64,000 bases of DNA from Sharpea porci (lineage in GTDB: Bacteria > Bacillota_I > Bacilli_A > Erysipelotrichales > Coprobacillaceae): contig NZ_VUNM01000007.1 of assembly GCF_009695655.1 (NCBI RefSeq), positions 31,419-95,418 on the forward strand. The letters are read 5' to 3'. A program made the position numbers and the translations under genes. How positions within the stretch are numbered: the stretch's first letter is position 1; each line of letters begins with the position of its first letter. This document shows positions 18,492 through 27,676 of the stretch, one piece after another. The notes under the pieces were generated by a model, which searched no databases, was not told where the DNA came from, and worked only from the letters and a program-made list of their open reading frames with translations.

Positions 18492-18550
18492 GAAATAATA
18501 TTACAAAATAAAATAAAATATATTGAAATATAATTACATTGAGATATAAT
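18492..18550 (+). promoter_or_regulatory. murQ promoter with two operator-like motifs
   Basis: GAAAT-AAT-ATTACA (18492-18505) and GAAAT-ATA-ATTACA (18525-18538) lie 33 bp apart, about three helical turns. The second overlaps a promoter TTGAAA (18523-18528), 16 bp, TATAAT (18545-18550). The same motif precedes murR, so these are likely MurR sites. Confidence 0.62.
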
Positions 18551-18599
18551 AAATATATCGATGAAAGTGCTTTCTGTGAATAAGTAAAGGAGGAATATA

Positions 18600-19499
18600 A
18601 TGCTAGATGAAAACATAACGTATCTTGATACAGAGCAGAGAAACCAGAACACAAAGAATATTGATCAGTTAAGTACATTAGAAGTATTAGAAAAAATTAA
18701 TGCTGAAGATGCAACCGTACCATTAGCTATTAAAAAGGTATTACCTGCAATTGAAAAGATCGTTAACTTAGCTTATGCATCTATTAAAGAGGGTGGCAGA
18801 GTTATTTATATTGGAGCTGGCACATCAGGAAGATTAGGTATTCTTGATGCGAGTGAATGTCCACCAACATATGGTGTTTCACCTGAAATGTTTCAAGGTC
18901 TTATGGCCGGGGGAAAAGACGCTATATTTAAGGCAAAAGAAGGTGCTGAGGATTCTTTGACATTAGCACAAAAGGATCTTGAGGAGATACATTTAAATAA
19001 GAATGACTTGGTTGTTGGTATTGCTGCTAGTGGAAGAACACCTTACGTGATTGGAGCTTTACAATATGCCAAGAAAGTTGGTGCTTCTACAGCAAGTATA
19101 GCTTGCAGTTCAAATGCCAGAATTTCTCAATATGCTGATGCACCAGTTGAAGTGATCACCGGAGCTGAAGTCATCTGTGGCTCAACACGCATGAAAGCTG
19201 GAACTGCACAGAAATTAGTATTGAACATGATTTCCACAACAACAATGATTAAGCTTGGTAAAGTTTATCAAAACTATATGGTTGATGTTCAACCAACAAA
19301 TGAAAAGCTCAAATCAAGATCAACACATATGATTCAAGAGATTACAGGTGTCAGTGATGAAAAAGCACAAGCACTCTATAAAGAGAGTCATGCACATGTC
19401 AAAGTTGCGATTGTTATGGCATTATGCCATGTCAATCTAGAAACTGCAAATAAATTGTTAGAAGAAAATGAAAAGATTTCGGATATTTTAAACAAGTGA
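18600..19499 (+). CDS. murQ: N-acetylmuramic acid 6-phosphate etherase
   Basis: The 299-aa SIS-fold enzyme cleaves the lactyl ether of MurNAc-6-P to give GlcNAc-6-P and D-lactate in the cytoplasm. Diagnostic stretches: ITYLDTEQRNQNTKNIDQLS, then IYIGAGTSGRLGILDASECP, MAGGKDAIFKAKEGAEDS, VVGIAASGRTPYV and VICGSTRMKAGTAQKLVLN. The catalytic Glu is expected in the KEGAEDS region. Full family length. AAAGGAGG precedes the ATG. The GTGA end couples it to the PTS gene. Confidence 0.97.
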   Translation: MLDENITYLDTEQRNQNTKNIDQLSTLEVLEKINAEDATVPLAIKKVLPAIEKIVNLAYASIKEGGRVIYIGAGTSGRLGILDASECPPTYGVSPEMFQGLMAGGKDAIFKAKEGAEDSLTLAQKDLEEIHLNKNDLVVGIAASGRTPYVIGALQYAKKVGASTASIACSSNARISQYADAPVEVITGAEVICGSTRMKAGTAQKLVLNMISTTTMIKLGKVYQNYMVDVQPTNEKLKSRSTHMIQEITGVSDEKAQALYKESHAHVKVAIVMALCHVNLETANKLLEENEKISDILNK

Positions 19500-19510
19500 G
19501 GAGGATTGCT

Positions 19511-20941
19511 ATGAAATATGAAGATTATGCAAAAAATGTTTTAAATCTCGTTGGTGGAAAAGATAATGTTATTTCTAATGTGACATGTATGACACGTTTG
19601 CGTTTAAGAGTTAAAGATGCAAGTAAGATTGATGTTGATGCTATTCGTAAATCAGAAGGTGTTCTTGGTATCGTAGAAAAAGATAATGGGATTCAAGTTG
19701 TCTTTGGTCCAGGTAAGGTTGATGAAGTTGGTCGTGCATTTTCTAATTTGACAGGTATACCATTAGGTAGTGTTAGCGAAGATGAAGACGACGTAAGAGA
19801 ACTCGCAAAAGAGAATAAAAAAGAAAACAAAGCAAAGCACTCAGGTCCAGTACAACATTTCTTGGAACACATTGCGAATATCTTTGTGCCATTACTTCCT
19901 GGTATTATTGCTGCCGGCCTTATTAATGGATTATCAAATGTTATTAATGTTGCTAGTAACAATGCCTATCAATGGGATTGGTGGTATCAGGCAATACGTA
20001 CTATGGGTTGGGGTCTATTCACATTCCTGCCAATCTATGTAGGCTTTAATGCAGCTAAGGAATTCAAAGGAACACCTATCTTAGGTGGTATTATAGGTGC
20101 AATGTCTATTGCCATTCCTTCAATGCCATTATTACTTGCTGACAAAACACATTCAGTACTCCTTCCATTTACTGGTAAAGCTTTCAATCCAGGTACTGGA
20201 GGATTACTTGCAGCATTAATGATGGGTATTATTGTGGCTTATATTGAAAGAGCTGTTAATAAATATATGCCAAACTTATTCAAATCATTCTTTACACCAT
20301 TATTGACATTGATTATTAGTGCATTCTTATCAGTTCTTATTATTCAGCCATTAGGTGAAGTACTCACAAACGGTATCTATTATATCATGAACTTCATGTA
20401 TACAAGTTTAGGTGTAGTAGGTGGTTATGTTTTATCTGCTGGTTTCTTACCAATCGTATCAGTTGGTTTACATCAGGCATTAACACCAATTCATGTTATG
20501 CTTAATGATCCAAATGGTCCTACTCAGGGTATTAATTACTTATTACCAATCTTAATGATGGCTGGTGGAGGCCAGGTAGGTGCAGGCTTTGCATTATACT
20601 TAAAGACAAAGAATAAACGTTTAAAACAGCTTACACGTGACTCATTACCAATTGGTATTCTTGGTGTTGGTGAACCATTAATGTATGCTGTAACATTACC
20701 TTTAGGCCGTCCATTCGTAACAGCTTGTTTAGGTGCAGGTTTAGGTGGTATTCTTTCTGTTGTATTCCATCTAGGTGCTGTCACTCAGGGAGTTTCAGGA
20801 TTGTTTGGAGCGTTAATTGTAGTGCCAGGAACACAGCTTCAATATATTATTGCCATGGTTGCAGCTTATATTGGCGGATTTGTACTGACTTGGTTCTTTG
20901 GCGTAGATGAAAGTCGAATTGATGAAGTATATGGTGAATAG
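19511..20941 (+). CDS. murP: PTS EIIBC transporter, glucose family, MurNAc type
   Basis: The 476-aa protein has an N-terminal EIIB domain (about 1-85) with phosphorylated Cys26 in SNVTCMTRLRLRV. A linker of charged residues follows, then an EIIC domain with about 10 membrane segments (about 115-470), including the ILGVGEPLMYAVTLPLGRP active-site loop. No EIIA domain is present, so a separate glucose-type EIIA must supply the phosphate via HPr (encoded at 60532). The start is taken at ATG 19511 after GAGGAGG rather than the GTG at 19496. Position between murQ and mupG fits uptake of MurNAc or MurNAc-GlcNAc. Confidence 0.92.
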   Translation: MKYEDYAKNVLNLVGGKDNVISNVTCMTRLRLRVKDASKIDVDAIRKSEGVLGIVEKDNGIQVVFGPGKVDEVGRAFSNLTGIPLGSVSEDEDDVRELAKENKKENKAKHSGPVQHFLEHIANIFVPLLPGIIAAGLINGLSNVINVASNNAYQWDWWYQAIRTMGWGLFTFLPIYVGFNAAKEFKGTPILGGIIGAMSIAIPSMPLLLADKTHSVLLPFTGKAFNPGTGGLLAALMMGIIVAYIERAVNKYMPNLFKSFFTPLLTLIISAFLSVLIIQPLGEVLTNGIYYIMNFMYTSLGVVGGYVLSAGFLPIVSVGLHQALTPIHVMLNDPNGPTQGINYLLPILMMAGGGQVGAGFALYLKTKNKRLKQLTRDSLPIGILGVGEPLMYAVTLPLGRPFVTACLGAGLGGILSVVFHLGAVTQGVSGLFGALIVVPGTQLQYIIAMVAAYIGGFVLTWFFGVDESRIDEVYGE

Positions 20942-21944
20942 TGTTGAATTAGGGCATTCCTTCTATCATCTTGAGAACTTGAATCAGTTTGAAGAGTTCT
21001 TGAATGAATATAAGCCACAAGTCTTGTTTACATCATTTCAAATCAAGGAAATCCCACTAACACTTGATCAAATGTGTGAAGCTTTGAGATTAGCTAAAAA
21101 GTATCATACAAATCTTATTGCTGATGCAGGAAGAGAAACATTAACAGAAGAAAATGTAGAAAGACTGCATCAAGCTGGATTAAAGTATTTAAGAATGGAT
21201 GAATTCTTTGATGAAGAACAACTTGCATTACTCCTAAGATATTTCAATCCTGTTATCAATGCCTCGACATATACTTTAGAAGAGCACAAGCTATTATCAT
21301 CATACGTATCTTGTAAGTCCATTCTCGCTCTTCATAACTACTATCCAAAAAGATATACAGGATTATCACTAGAACATTATAACAAGATCAATACTTTTCT
21401 AAGATCCCTCGGTATTAAAATAGGCGCATTTATTCCTGGAGATCTTAATCGAAGAGAACCATTGTGTGAAGGATTACCAACAATAGAAAACCATCGCACC
21501 TTAACACCATTAGAAGGCTTTGTTGAACTGCAGAATACTGATGTTGATATGATTATTGTAGGTGACAGTGGTCTTACACCACTTTCAAATGAACAAGTAC
21601 AAAAAGCCAATCAAGGTATTCTCGTATTAAGTGGAGATGTACCAGAAGCACTGTTAGATCATACATACAATGATCGTGTAGATTACAGTGATATGCTTTA
21701 TCGTGTACAGGGCACAAGAGGAATGCCTCATATTTCTTCGAAATCCATCCAACATGGTTCCCATTTAGAAAAGGGAGGCATCTATCAAAGCAATGAACAA
21801 TTCTTACGTTACTGTGGTGAAATTGATATTGCGAAGATGGATCTGCCTGCTGATACACGTTTTAATAAAATAGGTCAAATAAAAGAACAAGAAACATTAA
21901 AGTATGCCTCAAAGTACAAACTCCAATTTACTATTTCCCAATAG
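20931..21944 (+). CDS. mupG: 6-phospho-N-acetylmuramidase MupG (DUF871 family)
   Basis: The 337-aa protein is of the DUF871 family. In Staphylococcus aureus, MupG hydrolyses MurNAc-6-P-GlcNAc after PTS import and is encoded with murQ and murP, the same grouping as here. Family features: a TIM-barrel first half (LIADAGRETL, LKYLRMDEFF, ILALHNYYPKRYTGL, IGAFIPGDLNRREPLCEGLP) and a C-terminal beta domain (VDYSDMLYRVQGTRGMPHIS). It begins inside the murP gene. ATG 20931 is chosen as the closest match to the family start; upstream in-frame ATGs at 20907 and 20922 are possible, and no clear ribosome site decides. Translation is probably coupled. Confidence 0.92.
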   Translation: MVNSVELGHSFYHLENLNQFEEFLNEYKPQVLFTSFQIKEIPLTLDQMCEALRLAKKYHTNLIADAGRETLTEENVERLHQAGLKYLRMDEFFDEEQLALLLRYFNPVINASTYTLEEHKLLSSYVSCKSILALHNYYPKRYTGLSLEHYNKINTFLRSLGIKIGAFIPGDLNRREPLCEGLPTIENHRTLTPLEGFVELQNTDVDMIIVGDSGLTPLSNEQVQKANQGILVLSGDVPEALLDHTYNDRVDYSDMLYRVQGTRGMPHISSKSIQHGSHLEKGGIYQSNEQFLRYCGEIDIAKMDLPADTRFNKIGQIKEQETLKYASKYKLQFTISQ

Positions 21945-21962
21945 CAATCTTAAATTTGACCA

Positions 21963-21990
21963 ATGCACCCTTATATAAGGGTGCTTTTTG
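21963..21990 (+). terminator. Terminator of the mur operon
   Basis: Near-perfect palindrome GCACCCTT / AAGGGTGC with a 4-nt centre, followed by TTTTTG, 20 bp after the mupG stop. Confidence 0.9.
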
Positions 21991-22176
21991 CATTTTAGAT
22001 ATAATTGCGTAAGCATATATACAAAATAGAAGGAATGAATGAAATATAATGAATATACTCTTTTAAAGAAGATTGATTTATTATAAAAGTAATAATTGTG
22101 TGACAAATATATCTCTATAATCGATTGTTTCATCTTGATATAATAAATCTAATAATTGAATGAGGAGGACATTACA

Positions 22177-23193
22177 TTGAAAAATAAATCAAATAAGGAT
22201 ATGAGATTGGATGGTGTAGATTATAGAATCAAAGACGGTAAGATAAAGTTAGGACAAAAATATTACACTGCTAAACAAATACATATTTTTTCGATATTAT
22301 TCTATATTTTAGGAATTCTAATAGTTTTAATAAGTTTAGCAATAATGCCAATTGGAATAATATTTCTATTACTTGGTGTAGGTATTATATGGTTTGGATG
22401 GTCATATTCTCATTTTCGTAAGATATTATTGAATGCGCAGACGATCCATGAGCAGCCAACTCAGGACACTACATCAGAGTACAACTATAATGAAGAAAAT
22501 TTAGAAAGTGAAACATCAATAAATTCTAAAGTAAAGCAGTCTCATTCGAAATATCCATTTAAAGATGATGAAGATAGATTCTTGCGTTATAGTTATTATG
22601 ATGTTGAAGTAAAAGGCTTTGGCTATCAAAATTTTGATATTACAAAGTTAGAATTAGATAAGTTTGTAACATTTGATTTTGAACCAGATAATCCATATGA
22701 TCCCAATGCCATTGCTATATTTTATGATGACCAGAAAATAGGTTATATACCTAGGAATTCTCTTCAAAGTATGGTGAAGGATTATTCTGATGGTATTGAA
22801 CATCAAATATGTGGATTTATTTCTTATATCAATGAGGAATTAAATGAAGTTCATCTTGGATTAGGATTTTATTCAAAAGAGAATAAAAATCTTGATGTAA
22901 TGACATGTAAGTTAATCAAAACAAAGATGAAAGATTTCATGGGAAATTCTAGGCAGGATAATCTTGCGATGGCTGAGATTGGATCTCCAGTAGAATTGGA
23001 ATATAGCTATGATAGTGATACATACATAGTGAATGATGACACAGGATTTGAACTAGGAGAAATATCTAAAAAGCAGTCAGAAAAGTTGTTTGATGTTATT
23101 GGAGATACAAAACCGTTTTATGCTGAAGTTAATGATCTTGAAATGGATGACGATGGTAATTATATTTGTAAGATTAAAGTGTGGTATAGATAA
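22177..23193 (+). CDS. Membrane protein with cytoplasmic HIRAN domain
   Basis: The 338-aa protein has two adjacent membrane segments at about residues 30-75 (HIFSILFYILGILIVLISLA, then IGIIFLLLGVGIIWFGWSYS). A Ser/Glu-rich linker follows, then a HIRAN domain (about 140-235: VKGFGYQNFDITKL, EPDNPYDPNAIAIFYDDQKI, GYIPRNSL). HIRAN modules recognise damaged or 3'-ended DNA in helicases such as HLTF and Rad5; in bacteria they also occur alone. A C-terminal second beta-rich segment follows. The start is a TTG at 22177, fixed by AGGAGG 8 nt upstream. It directly precedes the CRISPR operon but has its own terminator. Confidence 0.75.
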   Translation: MKNKSNKDMRLDGVDYRIKDGKIKLGQKYYTAKQIHIFSILFYILGILIVLISLAIMPIGIIFLLLGVGIIWFGWSYSHFRKILLNAQTIHEQPTQDTTSEYNYNEENLESETSINSKVKQSHSKYPFKDDEDRFLRYSYYDVEVKGFGYQNFDITKLELDKFVTFDFEPDNPYDPNAIAIFYDDQKIGYIPRNSLQSMVKDYSDGIEHQICGFISYINEELNEVHLGLGFYSKENKNLDVMTCKLIKTKMKDFMGNSRQDNLAMAEIGSPVELEYSYDSDTYIVNDDTGFELGEISKKQSEKLFDVIGDTKPFYAEVNDLEMDDDGNYICKIKVWYR

Positions 23194-23281
23194 TAGTATC
23201 TATTATTTTCAGTGCAACCACCACAAACTAGCATAGTAGACGTAGTTATAAACAATCAACTTTAAAAATAGAATATGATGT

Positions 23282-23334
23282 AAATACCCTTTTAGTAAAT
23301 AGATGATACACATGTAAACTAGAAGGGTATTTTT
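23282..23334 (+). terminator. Terminator between the HIRAN gene and the csm operon
   Basis: 14-bp stem AAATACCCTTTTAG / CTAGAAGGGTATTT (one G-U pair) with a 23-nt loop, then TTTTG. Confidence 0.75.
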
Positions 23335-23375
23335 GTTATAAAAAGAAATTTTGAATTTTTGTAAGCCCTTTTAAA

Positions 23376-23408
23376 AACGTATATTTATGGTAAAATAAAA
23401 TATACGTT
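23376..23408 (+). promoter_or_regulatory. csm operon promoter with perfect inverted repeat
   Basis: An exact 11-bp inverted repeat, AACGTATATTT (23376-23386) and AAATATACGTT (23398-23408), flanks 11 bp that contain an extended -10, TGGTAAAAT (23388-23396). It lies 34 bp before the csm6 start, the correct place for an operator that controls the whole Cas operon. Confidence 0.6.
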
Positions 23409-23441
23409 AAACATATGACACAAATGGAAAGGAGCTTAGAT

Positions 23442-24800
23442 ATGAAAGTTCTATTTACACCCATTGGGAAAACAGATCCAATGTCAATATCTGAACGTGA
23501 TACGCATCTGAATATCTATGATGCTTCAATGATGCATATATGTCGATTTTATGATTTTGATAAAGTTGTCATGTACATGTCAAAAGAAATCTGTGAATTT
23601 GATGAAAAAGATAATAGGTATGAAATAGCTTTAAACTTTCTCATGAAATATAAGGGAAAGTCATTTGAAATTGAAAAGGTTCGCAACAAAGAAGATACAG
23701 ATCCACACTTATTTGACAAGTACTATGATGAATTTGAATCTATCATAAAAGCACAAATAGAGAAGTATGGAAATGATACGGAGATATATGTCAACGTGTC
23801 TTCAGGAACGCCAGGTATGAAAATGGCTCTTACATTTATTTCGGCTTTATCTAAATACTGCATTACAGCTTTGCAGGTATCTGATCCAAATCGAGGAAGA
23901 GGACAACGTAAAGATGATTTAGGAGATTATGATGTTGAAGGATATTGGGAAGATAATGAGGACAATAGGTTATCAACTCCTGAAAGAATAGCGGTTCTCA
24001 AGACACCCAATATGCAGTTTAGGATTCAGAAGGAATCACTGCTAACTATGATTGATAATTATGAATATAATGCGGCATATAATTTCATAAAGGATGCATC
24101 TGCTAGACTTGATTCATCTCTTCTTGAATTAGCTGAGTTTGCGAAAGAACGATACGCATTAAACAAAAACAAATATCTCAAGATTCAAAAAAATAATAAT
24201 TGGGATTTTATTCCATATAAACAGGATGGCCGAATTGAATTATTTGAATTTGCTTTGTTGATGAATATTAAGGTTCAGAAGAAAGAATTACTTGATTTTT
24301 GTCGTTGTATGACACCATTCCTATATCAATCATCAATGATGATTCTTAAAGATATATATAAGATTAATCTAGAACAATATACTGATTACAATGGTAAACT
24401 TACACGTTATAAGCTACAAAATGATCAAACTGGAATCAAAATACTGAGTATTCTTGATGATTCTTATTCATCATATTATAGCAATCGTATTTATGTAGAT
24501 ACGCATTTAACACAAGCGCAGTGTATTAATATCATAAATAGGCTAGAAACAGATAATAGAAAGCTCATTAATGCCCTCAATGATTTGGATGAATTCAGGC
24601 AGGAATTAAGAAATCAGGCCAGTCATGAAATTGTCTGTATAACACAGGAATATATTGAAAAAACAGTTAAGCATCCATTGAGTTATTACATTAACTGCAT
24701 GAAGACAATCTTGAAGTCACTCAATTATGATATTACGAATAATTGGGATTCTTACTTGAAGATGAATCAATATATAAAAGATAAAATAAAGGAGATTTAA
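23442..24800 (+). CDS. csm6: Csm6-type CARF-HEPN ribonuclease
   Basis: The 452-aa protein has an N-terminal CARF domain with the ring-nucleotide loop VSSGTPGMKMAL (SSGTPG at 120-125). A C-terminal HEPN domain carries the R-x4-H RNase motif RNQASH (R390 to H395). In type III-A systems, Csm6 is switched on by cyclic oligoadenylate from Cas10 and cleaves RNA nonspecifically. The start is ATG 23442 with AAAGGAG upstream; an in-frame ATG at 23415 lacks one. Both catalytic residues are present, so it should be active. First gene of the operon, 3 bp before cas10. Confidence 0.9.
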   Translation: MKVLFTPIGKTDPMSISERDTHLNIYDASMMHICRFYDFDKVVMYMSKEICEFDEKDNRYEIALNFLMKYKGKSFEIEKVRNKEDTDPHLFDKYYDEFESIIKAQIEKYGNDTEIYVNVSSGTPGMKMALTFISALSKYCITALQVSDPNRGRGQRKDDLGDYDVEGYWEDNEDNRLSTPERIAVLKTPNMQFRIQKESLLTMIDNYEYNAAYNFIKDASARLDSSLLELAEFAKERYALNKNKYLKIQKNNNWDFIPYKQDGRIELFEFALLMNIKVQKKELLDFCRCMTPFLYQSSMMILKDIYKINLEQYTDYNGKLTRYKLQNDQTGIKILSILDDSYSSYYSNRIYVDTHLTQAQCINIINRLETDNRKLINALNDLDEFRQELRNQASHEIVCITQEYIEKTVKHPLSYYINCMKTILKSLNYDITNNWDSYLKMNQYIKDKIKEI

Positions 24801-24803
24801 ACT

Positions 24804-27212
24804 ATGGAGGATAAGTTTACGTTAGAGAAGTACAGTATAGTTGAAATAGCTTATGCTGCACTTCTTCATGATATTGGAAAGTTTTACCAAAGAACATTTC
24901 CAAAATCAAATTTAACTGAAGCAGAAAAAGATACAACCCCAATAAATCCAATTGGACAATATCATACCCATTTACATAGTGGTTATACATCTCGTTTTTT
25001 CAAAGAATATCTTCATCGCTTTGATGAATTTGAAAGAGTGACAAGTGAACACCATAAAGATCCTGATGGAAAGCTCTCGATGATTATTAAAAAGGCTGAT
25101 CATCTCGCATCAGCTATTGATAGAAGTGATGAGAGTTGTGATTATGAAGAAAAGAATAAGCGAGGTGCTTTCATTACTGCAAGACTTTCTTCCATCATGA
25201 GTGAAGTTACATTTGGTGAAAAAGTAAGTCATGAGAGCCCTGTTTTTCCGCTTTCATCTTACAAACAAATTGTTAGACCAGAATCCCATTATCATTTTAA
25301 AAACATTCAAGACAGCGCTGACGAATATGCGAAATTGTTTGAAGAATTTACAACACAGGTAAAGAATAGACCTCTTTTTACAAAGAATATAGATATGAAT
25401 TCTTATCATGCTATGTATAACTTGTTGAATGAATATCTTGTAACTATTCCGGCTTCTACTTATGAAGGAAGACGTTCATCAGTTAGCTTGTATGATCATT
25501 TAAAACTAACTTCAGCGATTGCAAGCTGTTTAGGATATAAAGAATGCTATGATGCAGCATTCTCAAAGGATGAGAATAGTAAAGTATTTTATATGCTTGA
25601 ACTTGATGTATCAGGCATTCAAAGCTTTATTTATAAGATTGTAGAAGGAAGTAGTTCTAAGCCTAAACTGACTAAGGCCTTAAGAGGGCGTTCATATTTT
25701 GTTGGTCTTGTGACAAACGCTATTTCATATGCTTTTCTAAACGAATTCTCACTAACTGAAAGCAATATCTTATTTAATACCGGTGGTGGAGCAGTCATTC
25801 TACTTCCTCATACAAAAGATACTCAGAAAAAGGTTGAAGAAACAGCACTTAGACTACAGCATGACCTTTATGATATTTTTCATAATGACATCACATTTGT
25901 TTATGGCTTAGTGCCAATGAATTGTGATGAGCTAGAAACATTTAAGTCAGAGAAATCAATAGAACTTAAATCAGTACTTGGACGTAACAAGATGCGTAAG
26001 TATGCCAAAATGACATCAGCAGAATTCTTCTATAAACAAGCTAAGGGAAACAATACTTGTGTTATGTGTGGAGATGAAATAGAACAAGGAACAATGTGTA
26101 CAATCTGTAAGTCTATTGAGACTGTTTCTCAATATATTACGAGTGAAAAACATCATGATTATGGTATTTATTATAATTACGATGATGAAGTACTACCTCA
26201 TGACAAGGATGATATTTTTATTGACTTGAATTTTGTGAAGATTCAGTCAGTAGAAAACCCAGAAAGTCTTTATACAAGAAATCATTATTATGTTGATGGT
26301 ATTAATGATTTTGGCTTTGGAAACATGAAGCTTTCAGCTAATTTAGTTCCGAAGACTAATAATAATCGTACGCTAAATTTTGAAGAAATAGCAAAATGGG
26401 AAAGCAAGGATGACTTAGCTGATCAGTTTGGTGATCCAAAACTTGCCATACTGAAGATGGATGTTGATAATCTTGGTGGTATTTTTGCATTTGGACTTAC
26501 AAAACAAGAGGATGTACGTGTTCAAAGATCTATTTCTAAATATGTTACTCTCAGTAGATTTATTGAATACTTCTTCACATATCGCATTATTGATATTTGT
26601 AAGAAGACAACTCAACAAATTATCAAAGACAGAGATAATATCTTCTATATTAACTATGCTGGTGGGGATGATTTAGTTATTATGGGACCAGCTTATGGTA
26701 TTCTCTATTTAGCTGAGAATATTGATAAGGAATTTAGTGCTTATACATGCAACAAGAACATCACAATATCAGGAGGCATTAATATTCAAAAGCCAACAAG
26801 ACCTATACGATTTGGTGTGCAGGAAGCAGAGAATAATCTTGAAATATCTAAGAGTGGTGAGAAGCATGCAATCACAGTCCTTAATACGAGAATTCCATTA
26901 AATGAATATACAGAATTCCTAAATGAAGTGGAATACTATCGTGATGCGATTAATAATGAAATGATTAGTCGATCAATGCTTTATAACATTATGAGTAATA
27001 TCAGAGATTGTGAATATGGCCGTGATTTTTTAAGACTACTCCCACGAATTCAATATGTCCTTTATCGTAGTGAAACAGACAAAAATCGCAGTTCTCTCGA
27101 CAAGGTAAAGATAGATATCGTCTCCATCGATTCTAATGAGAAACTGCAGAAATATATATTACTTTTAAAACTAGCAATCATGCTGACAAGAGAAGCAGGA
27201 GGAAATGAATAA
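24804..27212 (+). CDS. cas10: Cas10/Csm1, type III-A large subunit
   Basis: The 802-aa protein has an N-terminal HD nuclease domain with H22-D23 in LLHDIGK and later His pairs (HTHLHSGY, SEHHKD). A first Palm lies around 270-380. A zinc finger starts at C419 (CVMCGD ... CTIC). The second Palm has DVDNLGG and the cyclase motif GGDD at 620-623 (YAGGDDLVIMG). Intact HD and GGDD predict both target-activated DNA cleavage and cyclic oligoadenylate synthesis, matching the adjacent csm6. Its TAATG end overlaps csm2. Confidence 0.97.
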   Translation: MEDKFTLEKYSIVEIAYAALLHDIGKFYQRTFPKSNLTEAEKDTTPINPIGQYHTHLHSGYTSRFFKEYLHRFDEFERVTSEHHKDPDGKLSMIIKKADHLASAIDRSDESCDYEEKNKRGAFITARLSSIMSEVTFGEKVSHESPVFPLSSYKQIVRPESHYHFKNIQDSADEYAKLFEEFTTQVKNRPLFTKNIDMNSYHAMYNLLNEYLVTIPASTYEGRRSSVSLYDHLKLTSAIASCLGYKECYDAAFSKDENSKVFYMLELDVSGIQSFIYKIVEGSSSKPKLTKALRGRSYFVGLVTNAISYAFLNEFSLTESNILFNTGGGAVILLPHTKDTQKKVEETALRLQHDLYDIFHNDITFVYGLVPMNCDELETFKSEKSIELKSVLGRNKMRKYAKMTSAEFFYKQAKGNNTCVMCGDEIEQGTMCTICKSIETVSQYITSEKHHDYGIYYNYDDEVLPHDKDDIFIDLNFVKIQSVENPESLYTRNHYYVDGINDFGFGNMKLSANLVPKTNNNRTLNFEEIAKWESKDDLADQFGDPKLAILKMDVDNLGGIFAFGLTKQEDVRVQRSISKYVTLSRFIEYFFTYRIIDICKKTTQQIIKDRDNIFYINYAGGDDLVIMGPAYGILYLAENIDKEFSAYTCNKNITISGGINIQKPTRPIRFGVQEAENNLEISKSGEKHAITVLNTRIPLNEYTEFLNEVEYYRDAINNEMISRSMLYNIMSNIRDCEYGRDFLRLLPRIQYVLYRSETDKNRSSLDKVKIDIVSIDSNEKLQKYILLLKLAIMLTREAGGNE

Positions 27213-27676
27213 TGAGTTACATGTATGATCAAAAGAAAAGAAGCTCTTATCAAAGAAAAAAAACAGAGGAAAAGAAGGAAATCAATCCTTACAAACCTAT
27301 AACGATTCCTTTAAGCCAATATTTCAATGATCCAATTGAACTATACCTTCCCGAAAAGAAGGCTTATAAATACGCAAAAGACTTACTTGGAGCTAATAAC
27401 CATCAGATGAGAAAGGTACTTGATGGCATTAAGGAAGCAAAAGCATATGTAGAGGCAAATGACTTCAATCTTGCTAAAAAGACAGTCTTCGTTCTTGTCG
27501 CCATGAGTGCATACAATGCTGGTAGAGAACCTAAATTAAAGCAGCTCTATTATTTCGTAGAATCAGTTATTAATGAAAAATCAATTGTTTCAAAAAAAGA
27601 TATCATTACACTCGATGAGCTCTTTACAAGTATCATCGCATATCATAAGCAATTAGGAGGCAATAAAAATGCTTAA
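27212..27676 (+). CDS. csm2: Csm2, small subunit of the type III-A complex
   Basis: The 154-aa, mostly helical protein has a lysine/arginine-rich N-terminus (YDQKKRSSYQRKKTEEKK) and the family-like core NHQMRKVLDGIKEAKAYVEA, then FVLVAMSAYNAGREPKLKQL. Csm2 lines the crRNA-target duplex in the Csm backbone. Position between cas10 and csm3 with overlapping ends (TAATG start, 8-bp overlap with csm3) supports the call. Confidence 0.9.
   Translation: MSYMYDQKKRSSYQRKKTEEKKEINPYKPITIPLSQYFNDPIELYLPEKKAYKYAKDLLGANNHQMRKVLDGIKEAKAYVEANDFNLAKKTVFVLVAMSAYNAGREPKLKQLYYFVESVINEKSIVSKKDIITLDELFTSIIAYHKQLGGNKNA

Noticed and set aside
22156..22176. TTG start at 22156 for the HIRAN protein
   Set aside because: The AGGAGG ribosome site lies downstream of it, so it must be untranslated leader; the TTG at 22177 fits.
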